DNA of 34,047 nt, from NCBI GenBank assembly GCA_945889235.1, contig CAMDBK010000004.1, positions 1-34,047 of the forward strand, in the 5' to 3' direction. Both the position numbers and the translations under genes were made by a program. The notes beneath the pieces were generated by a model, which was given only the letters and a program-made list of their open reading frames with translations, had not been told where the DNA came from and ran no database searches. Positions 8,034 through 16,574 of this stretch are shown in pieces. This DNA is from Chitinophaga pinensis (GTDB lineage: Bacteria > Bacteroidota > Bacteroidia > SXHM01). Within the stretch, counting starts at the first letter, position 1; the number at the start of each line of letters is the position of its first letter.

Positions 8034-9152
8034 TTACGAAGTCTTCTTGTAATTTCTGATTGCCCAGATATTAAGAACTAAACCAATGGCGGCAACTTTC
8101 AACAGATGCGGCAGAATATCTGTAAAGCCGCTACCCTTAAGCACTATCATGCGCATAACCTGAATAAAATAAGTAACAGGATTAAACCAGGTGATAACTT
8201 TTGTCCATTGAGGCATGCTGTCAATTGAAGTGAAGAGACCACTGAGCATAATGAAAATCATGATGAAGAAAAACGATAGAAACATGGCCTGCTGCTGAGT
8301 TTCGGAATACGTAGAAACAAGGAAGCCGAGCCCTAAAACAGATACGAGGTAAACAGCCGCAAAAAGATAAATGAGTCCAAGCTCTCCTTCAGGAACAATT
8401 CCGTAAACAACAAACCCTACTGTTAAGCCAATGCTGAGCACCACCATACCTAACACCCAAAACGGAATAAGTTTTCCGAGAATAAAATGATGTTTACGAA
8501 TAGGCGAAACATTCATCTGTTCAATGGTTCCCAATTCTTTTTCTTTTACAATGTTAAGCGCTGAAACATAGCCACCCATCATGGTTACCAGCACAGCAAG
8601 AATTCCGGGCACCATAAATATTTTATAATTCATGTAGGGATTATACCAGTTTGTTATAGCAATATCAATAACAGGAAAATTGCTGAATTTAGGAGGTTGC
8701 AGCCACTGTGTTCTTATGACAGAATTGAATTCGCGAATGATACCCAACACATAAGCCCCACCCAGGTTGGCTTTCACACCATTGATAGCATTGACCGAAA
8801 TAAAAAGTTTTTGTGAATCATCACGAATCAAGTTGCGCTCAAAGTTGGCAGGAATTTCAAGGATGACATCTGCTTTATCTTTTTCTATATACGAAAGACC
8901 TTTCTGGTAAGAGTCGGGAAAATCAACAAGTTTGAAATAACCGGATGCAGTAATTTTTGAAATCAGTTTTTGACTGTAGGTTGAGTGGTCGTGGTCAACA
9001 ATACAGAGCGAAACATTTTTTACTTCGTAATCAGCTGCAAGTGGCAGAATTAACAACTGAACAATTGGAACCATCAGCACCACAGCCAGTATGGATTTAT
9101 TCCTGAAAATCTGGCGGAACTCTTTTTGCAAAAGGAATCGTATGGTTCTCAT
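8034..9152 (-). CDS. ABC-2 type permease (YbhR-like)
   Basis: 372 aa; LLQKEFRQIFRNKSILAVVLMVPIVQLLILPLA, IVKEKELGTIEQMNVSPIRKHHFILGKLIPF. Confidence 0.9.
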   Translation of the reverse strand: MRTIRFLLQKEFRQIFRNKSILAVVLMVPIVQLLILPLAADYEVKNVSLCIVDHDHSTYSQKLISKITASGYFKLVDFPDSYQKGLSYIEKDKADVILEIPANFERNLIRDDSQKLFISVNAINGVKANLGGAYVLGIIREFNSVIRTQWLQPPKFSNFPVIDIAITNWYNPYMNYKIFMVPGILAVLVTMMGGYVSALNIVKEKELGTIEQMNVSPIRKHHFILGKLIPFWVLGMVVLSIGLTVGFVVYGIVPEGELGLIYLFAAVYLVSVLGLGFLVSTYSETQQQAMFLSFFFIMIFIMLSGLFTSIDSMPQWTKVITWFNPVTYFIQVMRMIVLKGSGFTDILPHLLKVAAIGLVLNIWAIRNYKKTS

Positions 9153-10255
9153 TCGAGTCGTTTTTTAAAATTTTTAAGACTTACTGCCAACAGAAAAAAT
9201 GTAATGCCAGTGAGAATAAGTGTTTCTTTCCAGATGGCTGAAAAACCAAGTCCTTTCACCATAACTGTTTTAACTATTATATAGAACCAGCGTGCAGGAA
9301 CTATATTTGAAATTATCTGAAGCGGCAGCGGAAAATTTTCAACCGGAAACATAAATCCGCTGAAAATTAACGTTGGCAACATCATACCCATCATGGAAAT
9401 CAGCATGGCTTCCTGCTGCGTTTTCGCCCGTATAGAAATCAGTAATCCAAGTGAGAGTGAAGTGATAATGAATAAAATACTTTCAAGAAAAAGTAACCAC
9501 ACGCTCCCAACAATTGGAAGGTCAAGCACAAAAACACTGAGCAATAAAATAGTTGCAACATTCACCAGTGAAAGCAACAGGTATGGTACTGCTTTTGAAA
9601 GTATAACAAGTATGGGGCGGTAGGGTGAAACAAGCAGCACTTCCATGGTTCCCATTTCTTTTTCGCGCACGATGGAAATGGAAGTCATCATCACGCAAAC
9701 GAGCATGAGAACCAACGCCATCACACCCGGCACAAAATTGTGCGCAGCTTTCAACTGCGGATTATACAGCATACGTATTTCTGTCGTAACACGAAGCGGG
9801 ATTTTAATATTATCCATCATTTGCCGCTGATAATCAGCAATGATGGTACTGAGATAATTGTTAATTGTATTGCCGGTATTCGGGTCCGAAGCATCCGAAA
9901 TAATCTGAATTTGTGCTTTGTTCAGGTGTTGCAAATCATTATCAAAATTTAAAGGAAAAATAATTGCGGCTTTTATTTTTCCTTCTTTGAAGGATTTTTC
10001 AATGTCACTGTAAGACAGTGTTATTTTTTCGGTATCGAAATATTCACTGGCTTCAATCTTGCGGATGATGGCATGAGAACTTTCATCATTTGCATAATCA
10101 CAAATAACAATTCGTGAATTCTTTACTTCGTTGGTAAGAGCAAAACCAAAGACCAGAATCTGCACAACAGGCAAGCCAAAAAGAATAAGCAGCGTTCTGC
10201 GGTCACGCAGAACGTGGGCAAATTCTTTTTTTATAAAAACTATAAACTGCTTCAT
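9149..10255 (-). CDS. ABC-2 type permease (YbhS-like)
   Basis: 368 aa; IKKEFAHVLRDRRTLLILFGLPVVQILVFGFALTNEV, IVREKEMGTMEVLLVSPYRPILVILSKAVPY; 4-nt overlaps with both neighbours. Confidence 0.9.
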   Translation of the reverse strand: MKQFIVFIKKEFAHVLRDRRTLLILFGLPVVQILVFGFALTNEVKNSRIVICDYANDESSHAIIRKIEASEYFDTEKITLSYSDIEKSFKEGKIKAAIIFPLNFDNDLQHLNKAQIQIISDASDPNTGNTINNYLSTIIADYQRQMMDNIKIPLRVTTEIRMLYNPQLKAAHNFVPGVMALVLMLVCVMMTSISIVREKEMGTMEVLLVSPYRPILVILSKAVPYLLLSLVNVATILLLSVFVLDLPIVGSVWLLFLESILFIITSLSLGLLISIRAKTQQEAMLISMMGMMLPTLIFSGFMFPVENFPLPLQIISNIVPARWFYIIVKTVMVKGLGFSAIWKETLILTGITFFLLAVSLKNFKKRLE

Positions 10256-10995
10256 ATAACTGCTTTCTTAGCTCCACGTGCGAGCATGTAAAAGACTTCA
10301 TCCATAGATGAAACATTAAACTTTTCTTTCAGTTTTCGCGGTGCATCCAATGCTTCAATGCGTCCGTCAACCATAATGGAAACCCGGTTGCAGTATTCTG
10401 CTTCATCCATATAGTGCGTTGTTACAAAAACAGTCACACCTTTAGCTGATGCTTCATAAATCATTTCCCAGAATTGTCTGCGGGTTACCGGATCTACTCC
10501 TCCGGTGGGTTCATCCAGAAAAATAATTTGCGGGCTGTGAATCAACGCAACAGAAAAAGCAAGCTTCTGTTTCCAGCCCAGTGGTAACGCACCAACCAGC
10601 TTTTTTATTTCGCTGTGCAAACCAAGGCGCTCAATTAATTCCTCACTTTTTTCTTTGATTTGTTTATTAGTAAGCCCGTAAATTCCTGCATAGAATTTTA
10701 TGTTTTCTATCACCGATAAATCTTCATAAAGTGAAAAACGCTGGCTCATATAACCAATGTTTTTTTTGATGTCTTCTGTTTGTTTGTAAACATCAAAACC
10801 AACCACAGAAGCCGCACCGGATGTGGGAATTGAAAGGCCACACAACATACGCATCGCAGTTGTTTTGCCTGCACCGTTTGCACCAAGAAAACCAAATATT
10901 TCGCCTTTTGTTACTTCAAAACTTATTTCATCCACTGCAGTGAAATCACCAAATCGCTTGGTCAGTTTTTCCACTTTTATTACCTGTTCTTCCAT
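10252..10995 (-). CDS. ABC transporter ATP-binding protein (second NBD of a YbhF-like pair)
   Basis: 247 aa; Walker A GANGAGKTTAMRM, Walker B IIFLDEPTGGVDPVTRR, H-loop TTHYMDEAEYCNR. Confidence 0.93.
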   Translation of the reverse strand: MEEQVIKVEKLTKRFGDFTAVDEISFEVTKGEIFGFLGANGAGKTTAMRMLCGLSIPTSGAASVVGFDVYKQTEDIKKNIGYMSQRFSLYEDLSVIENIKFYAGIYGLTNKQIKEKSEELIERLGLHSEIKKLVGALPLGWKQKLAFSVALIHSPQIIFLDEPTGGVDPVTRRQFWEMIYEASAKGVTVFVTTHYMDEAEYCNRVSIMVDGRIEALDAPRKLKEKFNVSSMDEVFYMLARGAKKAVI

Positions 10996-10996
10996 C

Positions 10997-11908
10997 CTAT
11001 TGTTGCATTAATGAAATAAAACAATCTTCAATTCCTGGGTTGATTTTTTTCATCTCAACTTCACGCTGGTTGCGGCTTTCAAGATATTGCAATGTTTCGG
11101 TGCGGTTGTTTTCATTCTTTGTTTTAAAAGAAAGATGTAATGAATCGCCAAAGGCGTAACAACTTTCTGTCAGTTCAAATTGGCGAAGGTCACTAAGCAA
11201 TGTATGCATGGAAGGCGAGGCAACGGCCCATAATTCATTTTTATAATCCTTAATAATATTTTCAGGAGATTCAACCGACATTATTTTACCATTTTGCATC
11301 AATGCAATCCGGTCGCAAAGGTTTGCTTCATCCATATAAGGCGTGGAAACAACAATCGTAATCCCTTGCTCTTTCAGTCGTTTCAGCATATTCCAGAATT
11401 CTTTTCTTGAAACCGGATCAACACCTGTTGTTGGTTCGTCAAGAAAAAGCACAACAGGTTTATGAATGAGTGCGCAGCAAAGTGCCAGCTTCTGTTTCAT
11501 CCCACCTGAAAGTTTTCCAGCTCTGCGATCTTTGAAAGGTTCAAGCTGAACATAAATATCTTTAACAAGATGATAATTTTCCTGAATTTTAGTTCCGAAA
11601 AGTGTAGCAAAAAATTCAAGGTTTTCTTCCACAGATAAGTCCTGGTAAAGGGAGAATCTTCCCGGCATATAGCCTATGTTATTTCTGATTTTATGATAGT
11701 CATTAACAACATCCCAACCATTCACTGATGCCGTACCGGAATCAGCCAACAGCAGCGTAGCAAGAATTCTGAAGATACTTGATTTACCCGCGCCATCAGG
11801 CCCTATCAAACCAAATAACTCTCCTTCACTCACAGAAAAACTCACGCTGTCAACTGCAAGTACAGAGCCCTTGTTGTAAGTTTTTCGGATGTTATTTAGT
11901 TCAACCAT
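10997..11908 (-). CDS. ABC transporter ATP-binding protein (first NBD of a YbhF-like pair)
   Basis: 303 aa; GPDGAGKSSIFRIL, LSGGMKQKLALCCALIHKPVVLFLDEPTTGVDPVSRKEFW. Confidence 0.93.
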   Translation of the reverse strand: MVELNNIRKTYNKGSVLAVDSVSFSVSEGELFGLIGPDGAGKSSIFRILATLLLADSGTASVNGWDVVNDYHKIRNNIGYMPGRFSLYQDLSVEENLEFFATLFGTKIQENYHLVKDIYVQLEPFKDRRAGKLSGGMKQKLALCCALIHKPVVLFLDEPTTGVDPVSRKEFWNMLKRLKEQGITIVVSTPYMDEANLCDRIALMQNGKIMSVESPENIIKDYKNELWAVASPSMHTLLSDLRQFELTESCYAFGDSLHLSFKTKNENNRTETLQYLESRNQREVEMKKINPGIEDCFISLMQQ

Positions 11909-11928
11909 GGCATTGGGCTGTTGGCTAT

Positions 11929-12021
11929 TAGCTGTTGGCTGATAGCTTATAAATTAATTGCATTATATATTTTCTTTTCATACTATTTTGCTAATAACTA
12001 AAAGCTATCAGCGAATGGCTA
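11929..12021. repeat. Inverted repeat between hlyD-like and ABC ATPase genes; distal arm overlaps the hlyD-like stop codon
   Basis: Arm 11929-11948 tagctgttggctgatagctt; arm 12002-12021 aagctatcagcgaatggcta; 17/20 complementary. Confidence 0.8.
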
Positions 12022-12912
12022 TAACTTCACTTCACCATACATTCCTAACTTCAAAAAACCATCATTCTTCACTTTAATTTTAATTGCATAAACAAGATTG
12101 GAGCGCTCATCTTTTGTCATAATTGTTTTGGGAGTAAACTCTGCTTTATCACTTATCCATGTGATTTCACCGGCATATTCTTTATAATTTTCTGCTCCAT
12201 CATCCACAAAAACTTTCACCTGTTGGGCAAGTTTAATCTGTGATAGCTGGCTTCCGCTGATGTAAGCGCGAAGAATAATTTCACTGAGGTCGGCAATTTT
12301 ATACAATGGTTTTCCGGGAGCAGCAACTTCATTTGGCTCCACATATTTTGCAAGTACAGTTCCGTTAACAGGATTGACAATTCTACATTTCCCCAATTGG
12401 TCATTCAATTGCTCAATCTGCACATAAAGCGGCTGCGTTTCCTGCGTAATACCGTTCACAGTTATTTTAAGTGTGGATTGAAGCGCTTCTTTTTGTTTGC
12501 TGATCACATTGATTTGTGCTGTAACATCATCCAATTGTTTTTGAGTTCCCGCATTGGCAGCGACAAGAGTTGTCATGCGTTGCTTTTCTTTTTCAACTGA
12601 TAGCAATTGTTCTTCCAACGCACCAAGTTGAGTGGAAACATCCGGGCGTTTGCTGAGAACCGCATTAATGCTTGCCAGCAATTGTTTCTTTTTCAGATAT
12701 AACTGAATTGAATCAATGTAGCCGATTGGTTGACCGGCTTTTAATTCCTGACTTTCGCTAACACTAAATTCTTTAATTGTTCCTGCAGCTTCTGCAGAAA
12801 TAATGGTTTCCTGCGCTTCAAAAGAACCTGAGGCATCGTACTTTTTTTCTGTGTTTTTGCATGATGCAACTATGGCAACTGCAAGGATAGGAATGATGTA
12901 TTTTAGTTTCAT
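12019..12912 (-). CDS. HlyD/YbhG-like periplasmic adaptor (membrane fusion) lipoprotein
   Basis: 297 aa; lipobox-like AIVASCKNTEKKYDASG, coiled-coil centre, IVNPVNGTVLAKYVEPNEVAAPGKPLYKIADL. Confidence 0.9.
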   Translation of the reverse strand: MKLKYIIPILAVAIVASCKNTEKKYDASGSFEAQETIISAEAAGTIKEFSVSESQELKAGQPIGYIDSIQLYLKKKQLLASINAVLSKRPDVSTQLGALEEQLLSVEKEKQRMTTLVAANAGTQKQLDDVTAQINVISKQKEALQSTLKITVNGITQETQPLYVQIEQLNDQLGKCRIVNPVNGTVLAKYVEPNEVAAPGKPLYKIADLSEIILRAYISGSQLSQIKLAQQVKVFVDDGAENYKEYAGEITWISDKAEFTPKTIMTKDERSNLVYAIKIKVKNDGFLKLGMYGEVKL

Positions 12913-12927
12913 GTTGTGTTGTTTTTA

Positions 12928-14187
12928 TCAGTTTCCGGAAGTGGTTTTATAATTATAGCCTGCCATAAGCAGTTGAATTTCGTGTACTAAAAGATTTTGT
13001 CTTGCCTGGTCTTCAGCATTTACCTCGCGCAGATAATCATTGGAACTAATCACACCATTTTCCAGTTGAACCTTTGAGGTATTCTTGATTTCTGTTCTCA
13101 GTTCAATAAGCTGATTATCCACATGCATCAATTCGCGGAACTTATTTAACTCTGTGTTTTGTTGCGTTAACGCAAGATTGGTATTGAACAAAAAAACTTC
13201 TTTCTGAACATCAATCATTTTGCGGTTTACATCCAGTAATTGGCGTTCATTTTTCATGGTGTAAAATCCTGACAATGCCCAGTTGAAGCGCACTCCGCCA
13301 ATGTAGTATGTATCAAATTTATTGTTCAGCATGTTTAGTGCCGGCCTGCCATAACCTGCCTGTCCGAACAAACCAAGTCTCGGTAAATTTTTTCGCGTGA
13401 TTAATTTTGATTGTGCATCAATGTATTTATTCTGAACCTCAAATAATTTCAGTTCAGTACGATTGATTGTTGCCACAAATGATTCTGAAATTTGTGGCTC
13501 ATCAAGAGTTGTGTTTTCATTCAAGGTCTGATTTATAAAAAGTCCCAACACATCAAGAAATCCTTTTCGAGCTGATTTTAACTCAATTTCTTTCTGTTCT
13601 GCTTTCAGTAATTCGGCTTTTAAAACATCTGCGTTTGTTTTGAGTGCAACGCCATTTTTAATTCCTGCATTTACTTTCTCCATCCCGGTATTAACATCTT
13701 TTCTCAAGAGTTCAACCTGAGTAAGTTGACCGTCAATTAATAAGACTCCAAAAAATAATTGATTAATTCGTTCCCTGAGTTTATATAATTCCACTTCAAT
13801 TTTTTCCTGCTCCACTTCAGCATTTGACTGCATGATTTTCTTTTGTTGACTTATTACTCCGCCATCATAAATCACCTGGCTAACATCTGCATAGAGTTTG
13901 TATTGGTCTTTACTCAGTTTTTCAACATTAGGAACATTAATTGGTAAGCCCGTGACATCGGATTGATAGGTTGCCTGTCCGTTTACTGAAAACTGCGGCA
14001 GATAACCTTTTGATGCATTCTGAACTGTATAATCAGCAGTCTTTGAAATCAACTCCATCTGTTTCACCAGCGGATAATTTTTCTTTGCAAGGTCGTAGCA
14101 CTGTTCAATGTTCAGTTTTGTTTGCGCTTGCAAAACAACTGAAGAGAATAAGAGCAATAGCGACAGGATAAATCTGAATTTGTTCAT
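12928..14187 (-). CDS. TolC-family outer membrane efflux protein
   Basis: 419 aa; signal peptide, LNIEQCYDLAKKNYPLVKQMELI, long alpha-helical repeats, SQVIYDGGVISQQKKI. Confidence 0.9.
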   Translation of the reverse strand: MNKFRFILSLLLLFSSVVLQAQTKLNIEQCYDLAKKNYPLVKQMELISKTADYTVQNASKGYLPQFSVNGQATYQSDVTGLPINVPNVEKLSKDQYKLYADVSQVIYDGGVISQQKKIMQSNAEVEQEKIEVELYKLRERINQLFFGVLLIDGQLTQVELLRKDVNTGMEKVNAGIKNGVALKTNADVLKAELLKAEQKEIELKSARKGFLDVLGLFINQTLNENTTLDEPQISESFVATINRTELKLFEVQNKYIDAQSKLITRKNLPRLGLFGQAGYGRPALNMLNNKFDTYYIGGVRFNWALSGFYTMKNERQLLDVNRKMIDVQKEVFLFNTNLALTQQNTELNKFRELMHVDNQLIELRTEIKNTSKVQLENGVISSNDYLREVNAEDQARQNLLVHEIQLLMAGYNYKTTSGN

Positions 14188-14201
14188 TTTTGATTATTTA
14201 A

Positions 14202-14220
14202 TTTAACCATTCAGTTAATG
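14202..14220. promoter_or_regulatory. Candidate TetR operator 2 (tttaaccattcagttaatg) upstream of the tolC-like gene
   Basis: 17/19 identical to the site at 14857-14875; dyad ttaac-cattca-gttaa. Confidence 0.75.
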
Positions 14221-14233
14221 TAATTATATATTA

Positions 14234-14854
14234 TTATTTCTTAATAGAATTAATGATAAACAACGCAACTTCATTTTTCCGTTGTTCCAAAATCATGCGG
14301 TATTGAAGCTCATCAAAACCAAAAACAAATTGTATCATCGGCTTTCCTAAATACGGGAAAACACAGAGTGAAATTGTATTCATAAGAAGTGTAACCGGGC
14401 TGATAGGAATTATCTTTCCTTTTGCTACTTCATCCTGCATTTGCTGAATGAATTTATTCACCTTTAATCCTCCATGAGTTAAAGGAGCTAATTTTTCTAT
14501 AAAACGCTCGGGATGGCTTGATAATTCATTAACTACAAACAAAGGAAGGAAAGGATTTTCACTCAACATTGCCAGATATTCGGCAACAAATTTTTCAATC
14601 TTAACAAACAATTTATCATCTGAATCAATGATGGAGTTAATCTTCGGCATCATCTTCTGAACATTCTCCATAAAAATGAGTTCAAACAGCTGATCTTTGC
14701 TACGGAAATAATAATGCAACAACGCTTTATTAATCTTTGCTTCATTTGCTATGTCTTGCATGCGTGCACCTGCATAACCTTTCTGAACAAAAATCTTTTT
14801 TGCGGCTGCTTTAATCCGTTCCTCTGTTGTAGCGCTTATTTTTTTTAATCTCAT
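14234..14854 (-). CDS. TetR/AcrR-family transcriptional regulator (CecR-like position)
   Basis: 206 aa; TEERIKAAAKKIFVQKGYAGARMQDIANEAKINKALLHYYFRSKDQLFELIF helix-turn-helix. Confidence 0.93.
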   Translation of the reverse strand: MRLKKISATTEERIKAAAKKIFVQKGYAGARMQDIANEAKINKALLHYYFRSKDQLFELIFMENVQKMMPKINSIIDSDDKLFVKIEKFVAEYLAMLSENPFLPLFVVNELSSHPERFIEKLAPLTHGGLKVNKFIQQMQDEVAKGKIIPISPVTLLMNTISLCVFPYLGKPMIQFVFGFDELQYRMILEQRKNEVALFIINSIKK

Positions 14855-14856
14855 GG

Positions 14857-14875
14857 TTTAACCATTTGGTTAATG
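14857..14875. promoter_or_regulatory. Candidate TetR operator 1 (tttaaccatttggttaatg) directly upstream of the tetR-like start
   Basis: ttaacca-tt-tggttaa: 7-bp arms perfectly complementary. Confidence 0.78.
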
Positions 14876-14917
14876 ACTGCAAATGAATAAACTATTTTTC
14901 AATCTGCCAAATAATAT

Positions 14918-15802
14918 TTAAACTATTTTTGAAATAAGGATAACAAATATCCACTGCACCGGCATCATTCCATCCATGAAAACAGAATAGAAAAATTCTT
15001 TTCGCTGGTTATTTATTTTCAGAATCAAAGCAGCTGAAACCAAGGCAGACAGAGCCAATGCAATCAATTCTGATGTGGTGCAAAAGTTATATTGGAAACG
15101 GATAATAGAAACAATCATAAAAACCATAATAAGAAACAATGAAAAATATTTTGATTTCTCAATTCCAAAACGGGATGGAATAGTTGAAATATGCTTATCA
15201 GTATCATAATTCAAATCACGGATATCAAAAGGGATAGTAAGGGCAAAAATGAAAACAGCACGCGATAAAAAAAGTAAAAAATTATTCAGTTGAAAAAGTT
15301 CAGCAAGGCTGTTTTGTTGAACCAAAGGCAAACCAACGGTAAATGTTGCCCAAACCCATGCAACCAAAAATATTTTCACAAAAGGTAATTCACGCAGCCT
15401 GATAGTTTTTAGTCCCGGCAACTTTATGGGAACAGCATAACCCAATGCAAACAGACCGGGAACAAGCAAAAAAATTAAGGTGTCTTTTTTCAGTGCTGTG
15501 AGTTCACCTATTGAAACAATCAACGACAAAACAGAAAAAGCCCAGATAAACTTCTCGTGTTTCACAATCCAGTTATGTCGTTCAGAACGGAAAGCAGATG
15601 CTTTCAAACCCTTCATTCCTTCAATAAGATTCAGGTTATAAACCAATAGCGTTGAGAAAAAGACAAACACCAGCAGATGCAAATCACCGGTGGAAATTTC
15701 TTCACTCAGTTGAGATAAATGAGTGAGTGCAACCGCAGAAAAAGCAATTAAAAAATTTCCGAAAACAAAGTAGTGTATAGCTTTACTTAACCGTCCAGCC
15801 AC
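14918..15802 (-). CDS. UbiA-like prenyltransferase-family membrane protein
   Basis: 294 aa, multi-TM, DIRDLNYDTDKHISTIPSRFGIEKSKYFS resembles the second Asp-rich UbiA motif region. Confidence 0.65.
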   Translation of the reverse strand: MAGRLSKAIHYFVFGNFLIAFSAVALTHLSQLSEEISTGDLHLLVFVFFSTLLVYNLNLIEGMKGLKASAFRSERHNWIVKHEKFIWAFSVLSLIVSIGELTALKKDTLIFLLVPGLFALGYAVPIKLPGLKTIRLRELPFVKIFLVAWVWATFTVGLPLVQQNSLAELFQLNNFLLFLSRAVFIFALTIPFDIRDLNYDTDKHISTIPSRFGIEKSKYFSLFLIMVFMIVSIIRFQYNFCTTSELIALALSALVSAALILKINNQRKEFFYSVFMDGMMPVQWIFVILISKIV

Positions 15803-16574
15803 GAAATACAGTTTGATATGCTACTATTCCTACTGCAAGGCCCATCAATCCTCCTTCTGCGGCAGCAATAATTTTTCTCTTTCTTGCTGATTTTTTGTAG
15901 CCTTCAAGATAATTTTCATCGAAAATAAACTCGGGATGGCTGACTAATTTTTCATTTGGTTTTTGCCGGGTTGTACCTAACACAATTATATAAGTAGCAG
16001 GCGCAATAGGTCCGTAAAATGCACCCAGCCCACTGCCAATAAAACTGATCCCCGCTGAAGTTAACAGTACTGCAGTTTTTTTCGCTTTCATTCCATCCTG
16101 CCTGCCGTAAATGTACCTGCGCATTTCATCAACTGTTAAATCCAATTCGGGTTCAACAACGTCCATGACTAAAAAACCAAGCGTGTCGGGGCTGTAAATT
16201 ATTTCTTCTTTACCATCAGGATGAGTAATGCTGAAGACATTATCAACCGCTCTTCTCTCCAATTTAATATACTTTACTTTAGCCTCAGAACGAACTTTAT
16301 TAATCTTTACCTTATTAATTGCAGCTGCTTTCTGAACAGGTGTTCTTTTTACATCTGCTTCCACTTTTTCATTTTCCGTTTTGTAATTGTTTTCAATACG
16401 ATTTAGTTTCTCCTCATTAACTTTTGTTCGCGGTTTTATTCCGTAATATATCCAGTTATTATCCTGATAAAGTATATATCCTTCTTTTATTATACCGTTT
16501 GTAAAAAGCACCTTGTCCTGCGCTGAAACAATAACAGGGAATAAAAAAAGAAGGAGAAAAAATTGCTTCGTCAT
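15783..16574 (-). CDS. Hypothetical exported protein with C-terminal TM segments
   Basis: 263 aa; signal peptide MTKQFFLLLFLFPVIVSAQ; 20-bp overlap with 14918-15802. Confidence 0.7.
   Translation of the reverse strand: MTKQFFLLLFLFPVIVSAQDKVLFTNGIIKEGYILYQDNNWIYYGIKPRTKVNEEKLNRIENNYKTENEKVEADVKRTPVQKAAAINKVKINKVRSEAKVKYIKLERRAVDNVFSITHPDGKEEIIYSPDTLGFLVMDVVEPELDLTVDEMRRYIYGRQDGMKAKKTAVLLTSAGISFIGSGLGAFYGPIAPATYIIVLGTTRQKPNEKLVSHPEFIFDENYLEGYKKSARKRKIIAAAEGGLMGLAVGIVAYQTVFRGWTVK

Noticed and set aside
10252-11908. Possibility that the two ABC ATPases are a frameshifted single YbhF-like gene
   Set aside because: Each ORF has a full NBD with its own start and stop; TAG-G-ATG is a normal tight gene junction and no residual linker homology is visible. 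Kept as a natural split.
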